A stretch of 64,000 nucleotides of DNA from Lathyrus oleraceus (Eukaryota > Streptophyta > Magnoliopsida > Fabales > Fabaceae). Below, one piece after another: positions 11,653 to 24,269 of the stretch. The notes under the pieces are model-generated. The model did not search any database, was not told where the DNA came from, and was given only the letters and a program-made list of their open reading frames with translations. The position numbers and the translations under genes are program-made. Within the stretch, counting starts at the first letter, position 1; each line of letters starts with the position of its first letter. The stretch is taken from the NCBI RefSeq assembly GCF_024323335.1, contig NC_066581.1:296122536-296186535 (forward strand), in the 5' to 3' direction.

Positions 11653-12247
11653 TTCGGCTAAAAGATTTCCAAAAATTAGTGAGTTCATTTTAAAACACAA
11701 GCATTGAGGCTTTTCATTACCAATGGGAGAAAACTCAACCTGAATTCGACAATCCACCATGTGAGGACGGCTTCAACATACTAGTGAGGGGTTAACCCTA
11801 TAATAAGTATGGAAGACTTACAATCGACTCACTAAGGATAAGGTAAGATTTACATCAACCACTACGGTAATTAAAACCTAAGGCTAATGCATGAAAACAT
11901 ATTAACAATGGACAAGGCCACAAAACATTTGAATGGGTGAAGTTAATTGATTATGAGTATTCATAAAATATGGTCAAGGTATGATTAAGATTGATTCAAA
12001 GAAGTGTTATGAAATGGAGTTGAAAAGTCAAGGACTTAGGGTCCAGGTTTCTAATTTGAAAAGACATGAAGATGTTTGCACAACAAGTCAAAGTTTTTGA
12101 GAGCAAAGTGTGAAAAGGTTTAGGACCAAGAGGGTGTGGATAGTGGAATGTAAAACTTCTTAGAAAGGTTCACCTCTTGAGATCATATAGAAGATGATTC
12201 AAGTGTGTCCTTAGGAATAAGCAATGAGCAAGCAAAGAAAGCAAGGT

Positions 12248-12452
12248 GATACCGGATGCCATCAATGGACTTATACCAATCTCACAAACAAAAGCGGATA
12301 CCGGATACCAATAAATGGGTTTACACCAATCTCCTAAAACAAAACAATGATACCGGATGCCATCAATGGACTTATACCAATCTCACAAAGCAAAAGCGGA
12401 TATCGGATACCAATAAATGGATTTACACCAATCTCCTAAGGTAAAACAAAAC
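12248..12452 (-). repeat. 101 bp tandem repeat in Ogre-1 LTR, two copies
   Basis: GATACCGGATGCCATCAATG recurs at 12248 and 12349. Each unit is itself made of two related halves ending in TTATACCAATCTC or TTACACCAATCTC. A third, diverged half follows to about 12500. The open frame across it only reflects the repeat. Confidence 0.8.
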
Positions 12453-15400
12453 TTGGATGTCAGATGCCAATCTATCTGGACTTATACCAACCTCCAAAGG
12501 ATGATCATAGGAGTACAAATGCCAACAACATGGACTTATAATTGCATCCTCACATACAACAAACAAACAATGCACTAGGCAATGGACATAAGTAGCCAAG
12601 AGAAATGGTCTTACACTTTATCCCTTCCAAATCATAGGAACAATGGCCAAAGAATGGACTTACAGTTGTCCTCAATGGGGAAACTCAAACAAGTCACAAA
12701 GATATGAAATGATGATCATGCAATAATGAACAATTAATGATGATCAATGCACAAAAGTATGCAAGCAAACATGTACATATGAAGTAATCAATCAAACCAA
12801 GTCATTTAGCACCCACTATAACCAAACAATTAGGCTCAATCAAAGGGTTAGACTTAAAAGTCAATTGGAATAGGGTAAATGGTGCTCTTAACCTTGACAT
12901 TGAGAGCCAAGGTGAAGCAGATGAAAGGATATGAGGGGTGTGCCTCATCACTCTTATCCCTGGTCAGGGAGAGCATTGAATATCAGAAGGTGTGGGAGTT
13001 CAGAAAGATGGAACTCTCTCCATAAGTTAAGGACTCGATAGATCTTGGGTTTTTACTCACTATGCATCAACACATGTAGTGTGAGCAAGATGAGTGACTC
13101 ACAGAATAGTAGGAGATAGGCTACATATCTCTTTTGTCTACCAATTGCCTTATTAAAAGGACTTCACCTGCTTGGGGACAAAAATAAACAATCACAAACA
13201 TTGCCTCTTAAGGAGGACTTCAGACAGGTGCCTGGCTAAGTAACAAGCCAGGTCTTCCAGACTACATGGAGACAAGAGATTCTACCTCAATGCTTTAGCA
13301 AAGCAAAGCAATAGCAAGTTCTCAAAGGAACTAAAGCAACTATGGTACCTGAGATCAATCAAATATAATCAGTATTCAAGTCACAAAGTCAAAACAGACA
13401 AGATATGAACCAACAGTCAACACAATCAACCACATGTGCAAAGCACAAACTCAAACCAAATGAGTTAGCATCCTACAAAACAAACGAAGTTAGTTCATCA
13501 CAATCAAGTAAACCAAACTCAATTAACTTGAATTAATCTCCTTAAAGCAATTGCTTCTTTAACCTGAAAACAACTTCAAATGTGAGAAGTAGACCCTTAG
13601 GCCAAAGCCTAGGGTCAAAGGAGGAAAAAAAATTTAAAACAGAACATGAAAGTTAATCAAAATCAAGATTAATCAAATAAGAACAAATTCCAGTTGGTCC
13701 CACATCAAAAACATTAATCAATTGTATTTCATAAGCAAACCATGTCAAACTAGGCAAGTTGAGAACTCAATGATGTAAACAGAATGAACACAAGCATATC
13801 AATACCAAAATGGCTCAATAAATTCCAGGAAAAAACATGCTTAAACAGAACACATTGAATGAGCAACACATCAAATTTCATAGCATTTGGATGAAGGGAA
13901 GTCAGTCAATTAAAATCAACAAGTTAAAGCATGTTCATACGAGCTCATACAAGACCACAAATCATGTATCAAATTCATGCAAGCATAAAACAGGAATCAA
14001 ACATGAGAAATGAATGAAATCAAAGCCATGGCAACCTTTAAGATGTCTATAATACACATGCCAAATTTCAAGTTCATCCAGTAAACCACAAGGATTTCAC
14101 AAACAATATGATATCATGACTCACAAAATATCAGCAATTGACCAAACAGAGGGAAAATTCTCAAACAAATAGAAAATGTATTCAAAAATTCCAGGAAAAA
14201 TCACAAGCAAACTAGACATCCATAAGTATCCACATGCAAAAATACAAATCAATTCAAGTTCAATAAGCATAGAAAATAAAATCAAGAACATGAACAAGAC
14301 ATGGTGTGACATACATTATCACACCTCCATAGATTACATCATATCTCACAATCCAGGAACTCAAAAATCATAAACCATATACCAAAATAACCAGGAATGA
14401 GTCTGGATCATGCACGTAAAATTTCAAGAATTTATAATAAGGCATCATCATTCCATGAAAGAAATAGTAAGCAAGGTGCAAAAAATGGTACATGAAAGTA
14501 AACCCTAGGCATTTATTTTTTCTACCGGTGCACAAAATTATTAAAAATCACCAAAAAAACAAGGACATGATGATGAACATTCCACAAAAAATTGCACATG
14601 ATTCGGATTATTTTTGAGTGAGTTATCATTTTTTGAATGTGAAAAAAAAAAGGAAAAAGCATGAATAACCATGGATAAACATGTGAGCAATTGGAAGAAA
14701 ATAATGCAAGGCAAATGGACTTTTGCTGGAATGGGGAATCGATCCCCAGTGCAATTTAAATTGAGCGCGTTTTGTACCAAACGCCTCGTTTCATTAAAAG
14801 GCGTGGCGCCTTCTGATTGGTTCATGGCGCGGGAAACACAAATTCAAAAGCAAAGGCAAGGCAACTGGATCTATGAGCATTCTGGAAACGAATTTAAGAC
14901 ATTCATCATCACATTCATCACGTTCATACTGGTCAAGAACATTTGGTCACAGAAATGGACAAGATGCATATCACTTGAATCCTCATTCAACCTAGATCAT
15001 GAATCTAACATTGATTTCCATTAATTTTAACCATAGCAAAAGATTCGATAGAAATAAGTTTCATAATCCAACATTCAGATCAACATATCTAGCTCAAAAC
15101 CTAATGGATTTGCACGATTCAACTTGCAGTAAGCTCAGCAATGAACGATCTATCAAAGCCATATCATAATTTTAGCAATTGTGAGGTTCGAGTTCTTACC
15201 TCTTGAAGTTGCAGATCTTGATTCTGGTGATTTCAAGGCTTGGATTGTGAAAACAGAACTTCAATGATGTTGAGGAAGATGAATGGAGTCAAGTATACAG
15301 CTCAACAATGCTCAGATCTTCTTGAAATTCCAACTGCCACGTGAATGCATCAATGTCCAACAGCCACAATCTAGCATGAATTCTCCACACTTTGCTTCAA

Positions 15401-15575
15401 CAGAAACTCAACAAAACCTGCAGATGATGAATCAAGCAAGAACAAGCAGAAATAATGATGAATTTTGATGAAAGAAAGTTGAAAAAAGTTTGGAAAAATT
15501 TGAGAGAATTTGGAGGTTTTTGGATTTGGATCTGAGAAAATGAATTGTGTTTTCCATTTTCTGTTATGATTAAGG

Positions 15576-15583
15576 CTATATAG
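15576..15583 (-). promoter_or_regulatory. TATA-like box of Ogre-1 LTR
   Basis: CTATATAG in element sense, about 1.1 kb from the LTR start, at the same relative place as TATA-like boxes in the other LTRs. The function is inferred from motif and position only. Confidence 0.45.
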
Positions 15584-16722
15584 TCCTGTTAATCCAACCC
15601 CTTAATCATGATTAGCACAAAAATGGAAATGATTAGTGAATTGCACATGTTATGTAAAAATGCAAAAATGCCCTTTCTCAATTAGAACCAATGGAACAGT
15701 AACTTTCCCCTTGCAGCAAGTCTAAATTTCTGTTTAGAAGTGATTGGAAATGGTTTGGCATGAAAATTGCATGTACTTTTCAAATTCACTATTTTTCCCA
15801 CCAAAATTTAAAATGGTTCACTTGAAAAATGACCTTTTGATGTGAAGATTTTTGATGAAATTTAATGATGGATTATGATAGTACATGTCAAATGGAGTTT
15901 GCTCAAAAAAGAATCACCCAATTTGGCCAAATGGTTTGAAAGTTATGCCTCCTTGAAGTTCCAAAATTCTTGAAAATGATTTGATCATAGCTTTCCAACC
16001 ACACATGAGAAATGCGTGTTCTTGGACTTTTTGGAAAGGTAAGATCCATATCTTCAACTTTCATGTTGGACAAAATTTGATTTGAAGCTTGCTTGAGGAT
16101 GTAATTTTGAGGAGAAGAACTTTCCATTTTTGGCAGTTGAAAATTACAGGTCCTTGCTATTTTGGGAAACTTTTTGTCTGACCTCCAATTCCTCAATGAT
16201 GATGTTTGACATGTTATATGAGGCTTGTATGGACATGAATGAGACCTTTCCAACCATCTCACACCCTCAAATCCCTGATTAAATGCACAGTTGACCACAA
16301 TTGACTTTGCTAGGGTTTTGGTTGACTGAGCCATGCTTTGATGAATCCCAAGCCTCTACCACTTGAGATCTTGATACCAAATGGTGTCACAACTCATATA
16401 AATATCTTATGAATGATCATGGTGCCCAAATTCTTCAAGAATGGCCACCATACACTGCTCAATGAATGATTTGACTGTTTTGACCTAGTTTGCTTCATCT
16501 GCAAGTAATATGGTTAGATGACAATATTTTTGTACTTTTGGGTTAATAAACAAATGAAAAGCAAAGATATACAAATGCAAAACATGCTTGGTGATCAAGA
16601 ACCACACTCAGAAGATAAACCACCCACTAAGAGGCAAGCAAGGTGCACAATGATCCTTGAGGCAATGATATGATATGATATGATGCCATGAGGGATCTTA
16701 GGGCAAAACTTGGGGTCTTACA

Positions 16723-16998
16723 ATTTTCACAAATACCAACCTACCATACAACTTTGCAAAAAGGGCTCCCTTAGAGTACTAAGGATGTTTTGGGTGCTTA
16801 AAACCTTCCCATTGCATAACCAACCCCCTTACCCAGATCTCTGACATTTTTATTAGTTTTTTATTTGATAAAACTTCTCAGTTTTTATTCGCTTTCTAAC
16901 CTTTCCTTTGGATAAATAGAAGTGCGGTGGCGACTCGAATTGTATGATTTACTTTTGATTTAGTCAATAAATCTAAAGGTAACGAATACCCCGCTACA
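16723..16998 (+). repeat. E: 3' remnant of an older Ogre LTR
   Basis: These 276 bp match the end of the solo LTR E2 (about 24000-24269), from ATTTTCACAAATACC to a terminal CCGCTACA. Ogre-1 inserted at its left edge; the rest of E would lie beyond Ogre-1, outside the window. E in turn interrupts the env-like gene of copia element D and supplies that frame's stop codon (16994-16996). A partial primer-site copy TGGCGACTC lies at 16928-16936. Confidence 0.88.
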
Positions 16999-19134
16999 CA
17001 TTGCTAGTCTCTTCCTCATCACTAGTAACAATTATGTCTTCATTATCCTCTTCCTCATCAGTTCTATCAGTTTTCTCACCACCTTTCTCTTCAGAAAGAG
17101 CCTTAATCAACATTTCAAGTTTGCCTTTCCTTTTAGTACAACTTTTTATAGTCTTATCCAAAGTCTTGCAGGTGTCTTTCAGCTTAGTAAGAATGCTTGT
17201 CCTGTTAGTGGACCTTGAAGACGTATGTCCAGATGTCATGACAATGTCTAGGACATGTTTCCTAGTGAACAATCTATAATGCAATGAGAGAGGAGGGTCC
17301 CTTTTGCAAGTACTGTCAGAATTGATCAATATGTTGGGGTGTTGACTTAGGATAACTCCACAAATCAAAGAGGGAAAAGCTATAGGCAGTTTAACAACAT
17401 AAGATGCAACATGTTTCATAGTATGATAAAAAACATAAGACCCAAAATCAAAATTTGACTTGGTCCCAACAATATACATGAACTTACCTAGCCCAATAGC
17501 TATATTAGAGGTGTGATTAGTGGGCACCCAATTAGCAACTCCAATTATGTGAAGAACAACATACTTGAGACTCAAGTCACTAACAGATAGTTTTCCTTTC
17601 CTTGGCCATTCTTTTACTTGCTTGGCAGTTATCTCTTTGTAGACGACATCGTCTGAGACTTTAATTTCAGCTTGTTCTTCTCCATTTCTTCCCAAGAACC
17701 TGTTGATTATTTCAGAAGAAAAATCCACACATCTTCCTCTGACATAGACTTTTCTAAATTCTTTTCTCCTTTTGTTGTCACACTCTTCGAAGATGTTCAC
17801 AATAAATTCTTTGACCAGCATTTCATAGCACTTCCTAAAACCTATTATAGTTTTTATCAGACCAACTTCTTGAATAAGACTCAACACCTTTTTACATTCA
17901 AACTCATCCTTCCTCAATTTCCTTTCCAATGCTAACCTTCTTTGATAAACATAATTCCATTTTTCAACATTTTCAACAGAGTGAAAAGAGATGTTGTCAA
18001 GTGGAACTTCAGGAATGTTGGAGATGATGTCCTGAACATTGTGTTCGACATCCTGATCAGATTCACTAGATTCAGAAGGAACTTTCTTCCTTTTCAGAGA
18101 CTTCTTCTTAGGTGTAGGAGTAACCACCTTGCTCCATCTTTTAGTGGGACCAACATTAGCCTTCTTTATGACAGATTTAGAAGGAGCGTTGGAGGACCCA
18201 ACAACTTGACCTTTCCTATTCTTCAACCTTTTAGCTATGCCATAAGCCAGTCTTTTCCCGATAGGGACATCATCAGAGTCTAAATCCTCAATATTAACAA
18301 TGTCAATGGGTTGATCAATAAGGTTTTTTATCTTTGTGTGCCCAGCTCATTAATTATATCATCAAACCTTTCTTTATCTTGAGATTTCTCAGGAGAGAGT
18401 AGGCGCATGCACATCAGGATTATTTATGGGGTTCTCAGTATTATTGTCCGGTTGGGCCAAGGATGTGGAGGAATTCGACACAACATTTGTCTTGGGTTCA
18501 ATCCCCAAAACTTGAGAGATCAACACACGAATGTTCTTATCAATACCGTCTCTATCAGTAACAATCATGCTAGATTTACTCAAGGCAGTAATGGATATAG
18601 GTTTATTGACGGTTCCATAAGCTTTAGCATTATCAGCAACATTTGTCGCAACGAAGCCATCTTCATTCATACCAACATTAGGTTCAATGCGGATATGATC
18701 TAGATACAATCAAATCATGGACATGGTTTATTCACACCAGTGGGAGGTTCATGGTCATTCATATTTTACACAGTTATGGAGGGAGTGGAAGAGGTACTTA
18801 CTTTAGTAGGCTTACTTTTTCTTGAAGAAGAAGTTTTGGCCTTTCTCATGGGGGTTGCATGGACAAGAAATATTGTGAGAGGAACAACATCAGTGATGAC
18901 ATCAGAGATATCTAACTCAGTGCCAATGTTATTAGGGTTTGCTTGCTCTTTGGAGGATTTGCTTGGAGTGGAGACAGAAGGCTGTGACACTTTTGACGAT
19001 TTTGGTGGAGAGATGATGGAGAGATGAAGACATATGAGAATGCGTTTGAGAGAGAGAATGCAAAGGTTAGCATGAGAGTGTCGTGTTGGGAAAATAAGAA
19101 GGATGTGTAATGATGGACTTTGAGTTTTGTGCAC
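16994..19134 (-). pseudogene. Env-like ORF of copia element D, broken and truncated
   Basis: Downstream of pol, SIRE/Maximus copia elements carry an extra ORF called env-like; its function is unproven. Here three frames succeed each other (start near 19134; 18709-18389; 18226-16994), so at least two frameshifts or small losses are present. The last piece (about 410 aa) has a basic, Ser/Pro-rich start, a region with FRKVYVRGRCVDFSSEIINRFLG typical of the 'putative plant transposon protein' domain, and an acidic tail. It ends at a TAG contributed by the inserted LTR E, so its true C-terminus is lost. Confidence 0.75.
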
Positions 19135-19174
19135 AATTTAGTCGAGGGAATAGAAAATTTGATTTCTTTTTCCC

Positions 19175-19405
19175 TTCTTCAGTAATTGCTATAAATCTTC
19201 AAGCATACAAATGCTCAATTCGGCCCTTAGTTTTTCAATTTTATTTATATTTATATCTTTTGTAAAAATGTCTGCTAGTTGCTTTTCAGTAGTTACATGC
19301 TCAAGAGTGACAATTTATCTTCCACCAGATCTCTAATGAAGTGATGTCTAATATTAATGTACTTAGTTTTGTTGTATTGAATAGGGTTCTTGGAGATGTT
19401 AATAG
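19175..19405 (-). pseudogene. C-terminal RNase H end of copia D pol
   Basis: This translates to the last part of a Ty1-copia RNase H and aligns with the 29810-30010 region of element F (shared CTTCCACCAGATCTCT and GAAGTGATGTCTAAT). It continues the gene cut at 24270 by the solo LTR E2. The frame is decayed. Confidence 0.75.
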
Positions 19406-20931
19406 TGTAATACCATAATTTTGACCCTAAGATCCCTCATGGCATCATGTTATTGCACAAGTGCATTGCCTCAAGGATCATAGCAGGTTTGGCTCCTTAA
19501 CCCTAGGGTTGGGACTTGTGTGAGTGGTTTGAGACCACCAAGAATGCTTGTATTGTATATTATTATTTTTCTTATTTGATTACTAACCAAAAGCACAAAA
19601 ATATGTCACTAACTCTTTTTTTTTTAAGCTCAAGTGATCATGTGCCCCAATGCTCCTAGGAGGCTCCTAAGCTTAATGAAATGGCTAGGTGAAGATGAGA
19701 AAAAGCATGAAAATGGTCCACAAAGCTCCTAATCATCATATATGTCTCCCAAGTATCTCAATTTTCCAATTTTATCAAGATAACCCAAAGGGCTTGAGGA
19801 TTGTTTCCCAAAGAAACCCTAATTCAATTGTGCCTTGACTGTGCCTTGCTCATGAAGCAACCTCAACCTATGATCAAATTTAATCAAGGGAAGTTATTTA
19901 ATTCATTATTTTATGCATATATGAGCCTATTTGAGGATCCTCAATCATTTATTCATTAAGATTGGAAGTTTGGCCTTGAAAAGTTGACCAGTCAAGTCAT
20001 CTGACTAAACTGAGGTCCACTGAGATATAACTTTTGATGTGTTTGTCAAATGAATATGGCCCCAAGATCAAAAATGTTATTAAGAACCATATGAACAACT
20101 TTCATGTTCATAAAAAATACACTTGAAACATTTAACGTCATCATTCATTTCAAAACATTATAGGTCATTTTGACTGAAACCCTAATTTTGGGTCAACTTA
20201 CCAAGGACATAACTTCCTTAATATTTATGATTTTGAGGTGAGACCAAATGAATTGGAAATCTTGTGATGTATAATTCAAATGTTATATTGGACAAAATTT
20301 CATAATCATAAAATAAATACATGTGATAATACAAAACATTATAGGTCACATCGGACCTAATCCATTGAATTTGAAAAAGTACCCAACTTCAAATGCTCAT
20401 AACTTTGTCATGAAAACTCCAAATGATGCAAAATTTGAGTCTAAATTTATCATCTTAAAAACATATACAACTTTGATGTTGGAGTTTTTTCCATTTGAAG
20501 CTTTCATCATGCAAAAATAGGGGTTTGAATAGGCTTACTTTTGGTGAAAATTTTCAAAGGTGACTTAAACATGTTTTGTTCCTAAATTTTCACAGCCAGT
20601 TTTCATTAATTTCAAAATTCCAAATGAATTTTTGTCCAACATGACTTTTGTTCCTTATTTCAAGGGCTTTCCAACCATTACTCACATTACTTTTTTGGAC
20701 TTTCCATTGGTGAGTTTAGAAGAGCTCTTTCTTTATGTTCATTTTGAATTTCATGATGAAACTTAATGTGAAAGCTAGTTCCACTTCATGTACACGTCCA
20801 ATTCCATTTTAAGTGAACTTAAATTGGTTTTGCACCCATCATTGGGCCTCACATGCGCATGTACAGGCCCATGCATATCCATTTCAAATTGCCATGCACA
20901 CGAGGGAATCATGATGCACAACCTTCTTCAG

Positions 20932-20941
20932 CTATAAATAA
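20932..20941 (+). promoter_or_regulatory. TATA-like box of solo LTR E2
   Basis: CTATAAATAA, about 1.5 kb from the LTR start, precedes a CA-rich stretch that would suit a transcription start. Confidence 0.5.
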
Positions 20942-23872
20942 CTACTCAATCTCATTCATTTGGTAACCTTTTGAAGATCTGAAACGCTGCAGCACTGAAA
21001 TCCTAACCAATACCAAAGGAATTTTCCAGATTTTTCTCACTTTCAGGCTTGAAATTCAACATCATTAGTTGATTTTCAAAGCTCAATTCCTTAGCCTATC
21101 ATCTCCACTGCATCCCTAAAGCAAAGAGGAATCAAGATATTGAAGAATTCGTGGCCTTAAGAGCTCCAATTCAAAGGTAGAACTTCAAACTTTTTGGATC
21201 TAGAACTTGCAATTCAATGTGATATTCTTGTATTTGTGTGGTTTTCTGAAGTCCTCACACTTGAGGCAGGCCAATGGTGGTTTCAATTTTCCATTTCGTG
21301 CACTTTCGGTTTGAACACCATGATCTTCCACCTCACATTTCTCTCAACATAGGAAGAGTGAGGAAGATCCATGGACACGGTGGTGATCTACATCACATGA
21401 GCTTCAATTTGATGTTCTTGTTTTTCATTTTTGTTAAAAAAAAAATCTCTGCAAGTGGTGGCCAGATTCTGGTAGCTCACCGGAGAAGATGATGGTTTCC
21501 ACCACCATCACCACGTGTGCATCTTTCTAACCATTGGATTGCTTTGCCACGTTTTAATCCTGATCTTTCATTTTGCTTACTTCATTTAATACATGTTGTT
21601 GCGCGTTTGACTTATGTCCACCATGCGCCCTCACATCTGAGCCTTTGATCCATGCCACATCAATTAATGAACCTGATCCTGTGGCTGCACTTTTTTCTAT
21701 TATTTCTATTTTCTTTTAATTTCAGTTAATTCCTTTTATTTTCATAAATTCATAAAAAAAATTATTTGAAGTCACAAAAATATGAGACCAACTCCAAAAA
21801 TTTTCTTGAAAAATCTAGTTTCATATTTTGATTTTTAATTATTTTTGTGACTTCATTTAATATTTTTTGTGAATTATTTGGTTTTTAATAGTTGTAATTC
21901 ATTTTTAAATACTTTCTGATATTTGAAAAATCCAAAAATATTTTCCTAACACCTATGGATCATGATAAGTCAATGAAAAATAGTCTCATCAATTTCTTAT
22001 TTGATTTGAGATTTATTTGAGACTTTAATTCATATTGTGTTATTTTTAGTGTTATTTTAATTGTTTTTAAATACTTTCTGATTTCCAAAATTGTTGAGAA
22101 AAGTAGTCAAAGCTTGTTTGACCATGTTAGACCTATGAGAGATTAATTGGACTTGTTGAAGTTGATTTGAATTGAATTTGAGGTTTGACCTTATTTGTCT
22201 ATTTTTATTTGCATTTTATTTTAATTCAAAAAAATATCAAAAAATTATTGTTGACTTGTTGACTTATTATTTTCATTTCTTTCCTGTTTGGCATTGATTG
22301 ATGTTGATTTGATTCACATTTTGATCAATTGGACTTAGTATTTGTATTCTTTTCCATTCCCTTTCATCTTCATCCCATTCTTCTTATCATTGGCCAATGA
22401 GTTAAGTTTCTTATGGTTGGTCTTGACAAATGAGAGGTTTAACCTTCTTTGATCCAAACCAAACTCAACTTGATCCATGATCAAGTGAGTTGTTTTGTGT
22501 CTAAGATAGGTTGCTTCTTGGTCAAGCAAATAACCTAAAGACAATAGGAGGCCCTTCCCCTTTTGTTTTGGCATGGAAAGTTTATGGAGCTTGGCTTATT
22601 AGTCATGATCTCTAACTTGTGTTTATTTGCCTATATTTTTATTGACCGACCTCAGATAGGTGTGACTACTACATTAGTCCACTTACGATTGCTTAACATA
22701 GCGCTACATTGTCTTATGACAAGCTAACATAACTTCACTAATTACTAACTTTAATTTGAGCATTTAATTTCTTGCCCTTTGCTTTTAATGCCATTTATTT
22801 CTTGCTCATTTATTCATATTATTTTTCCGTTTGCTCACTTGAGCACATATTTTATGTTTATGTCATTTTTGTTTTGCTCATTTGAGCCCATTATTGTATA
22901 TAAATATATTGTTGTCTTGTGATTGTTTTTAACCTAATACAAAAGGAGAAAGGACTTAGAATTAGGACTTACTTATGCTTAAAGGAGTTAAAGAGCAACT
23001 AGGCCTCATGCCTTTAGAATGCTAAATTTGTTGAAGAGCAACTAGGCCTCATGTCTTTAGAATGCTAAAATCCAAAGTTGACTTCAAAAAGACTTCTTAT
23101 CCAAACTTATTCTTTGTCCATTCCCCTTATTGTGTTGTGAACTTTTTTATGTTTGTTCTTGAGTGATAGGGATCCCATCTTGAGATTGAAAAGAGGACCA
23201 TTATCATGAGTAGCCAAGTTAAGAGACAAGCCAAATGGAGATCCTAGGAGCTTGAATCCCAAATTGTTTGATTGCATGATTGTGTGCTAAGTCCAAAGGA
23301 AATGAGCATCTTGAATCATCTCTATGATTTTAAGAAAAGGAACTCCAAGGGTTTATCTTTTCTCTCTTATCTTTGTGTGCTTTAGGACTAGTCATTCTCT
23401 TCTTCTCTCCACTCTAACCCAAAGCCAAAATCATTTTCAAAACTTTGACATTGTTTCAAACTAGAAACCTAGGCCTTATGCCTTTGACTTTTCAAAAACA
23501 TTTTCATCAATACTCATTGTGAATAAATCTTAATCCAACTTTGACTTTATTTTGCAAATAAATCTAACTTGTAAATATAACTCACTTCAAGTTGTTTTTG
23601 TGGTTCCAATGACCACCTTATTAAAACCTTTTCATAAACATTAGTCATAAGTTTGAGTTATCATAGTGGTTGATGTAAACCTCACCTCATCCTTAGTGAT
23701 TGGATTATAAGTCTTATATGCTTATTATAGGGTTAACCCCTCACTAGTATGTTGAAGCCTTCCTCACATGGTGGATTGTTGGTTTAGGTTGAGTTTTCTC
23801 CCTTTGATAACAAAAGACCTTAAGACTTTTGATTAAAATAAATTCACCAATCTTTGAGATTTTTACCCCAAA

Positions 23873-23909
23873 CTACGAGGTTTTGATCCTCCTTTGTGAT
23901 GGTACGTAG
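23873..23909. promoter_or_regulatory. Conserved LTR hairpin, E2 copy
   Basis: CTACG (23873-23877) and CGTAG (23905-23909) form the same outer pair as in the other Ogre LTRs. The inner stem is weaker here. Confidence 0.5.
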
Positions 23910-24199
23910 GCAATGGGTTCATCCATTCAAACAACAAAATTTATAAATATAACCTATTCTCTTCTCATCCCTTCAATCTTTTTGCATAAATATTTTCACA
24001 AATACCAACCTACAACACATATTTGCAAAAAGGGCTCCCTTAGAGTACTAAGGATGTTTTGGGTGCGTAAAACCTTCCCATTTCATAACCAACCCCCTTA
24101 CCTAGATCTCTGACATTTTTATTAGTTTTTGATTTGAAAAACTTCTTACTTGGCTTTTGTTCGCTTTTTAGCCTTTCCTTTGGACAAATAAAAGTGCAG

Positions 24200-24208
24200 T
24201 GGCGACTC
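24200..24208 (+). other. Partial primer-site copy in E2
   Basis: TGGCGACTC, about 60 bp before the LTR end, equals the first nine bases of the Ogre primer binding site. Confidence 0.7.
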
Positions 24209-24269
24209 GAATTGTATGTTTACTTTTGGTTTAGTCAATAAACCTAAAGGGAACAAAAAACCCGCTACA

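Larger units (their letters stand above)
1..16722 (-). mobile_element. Ogre-1: Ogre/Tat Ty3-gypsy retrotransposon, left end outside window
   Basis: Reading right to left, the window shows a 5' LTR (11247-16722), primer site, leader, ORF1, gag-protease, an intron, RT-RNase H-integrase and a repeat-rich 3' UTR that runs off the left edge. ORF1 upstream of gag, an intron between protease and RT, and LTRs over 5 kb are the established hallmarks of legume Ogre elements. The 5' LTR outer end abuts ATTTT at 16723-16727, the likely target-site duplication, but its partner lies outside the window. The element sits in an older plus-strand Ogre LTR (E). Four in-frame nonsense codons and no frameshift are visible in its genes, so it is probably defective. 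Confidence 0.93.
11247..16722 (-). repeat. 5' LTR of Ogre-1 (5476 bp)
   Basis: The LTR is bounded in element sense by TGTAAGACCCC and GCTACA, with standard TG/CA ends, next to the primer site. It supplies promoter, RNA start and polyadenylation signals. A TATA-like CTATATAG (15576-15583), a conserved hairpin (11612-11652), a partial copy of the primer site (11313-11321) and a 101 bp tandem repeat are annotated separately. No protein gene is supported inside; the short frames show no domain. Confidence 0.92.
19406..24269 (+). repeat. E2: solo Ogre LTR (4864 bp) with target duplication AATAG
   Basis: It starts with TGTAATACCATAATTTTGACCC and ends with ACCCGCTACA, and is flanked by AATAG on both sides (19401-19405 and 24270-24274). 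No internal region is present, so it is the product of recombination between two LTRs of one element. It lies within the RNase H part of copia D. It carries a TATA-like box (20932-20941), a 43 bp duplication near 22991-23075, the conserved LTR hairpin (23873-23909) and a partial primer-site copy (24200-24208). I see no gene in these 4.9 kb. Confidence 0.93.

Noticed and set aside
12248..12560. Possible CRISPR-like array
   Set aside because: Two long diverged tandem units without regular spacers in a plant LTR; it is a simple tandem repeat.
14671..15024. 117-codon plus-strand frame inside Ogre-1 LTR
   Set aside because: Antisense to the LTR, not preserved in the related LTRs, no domain.
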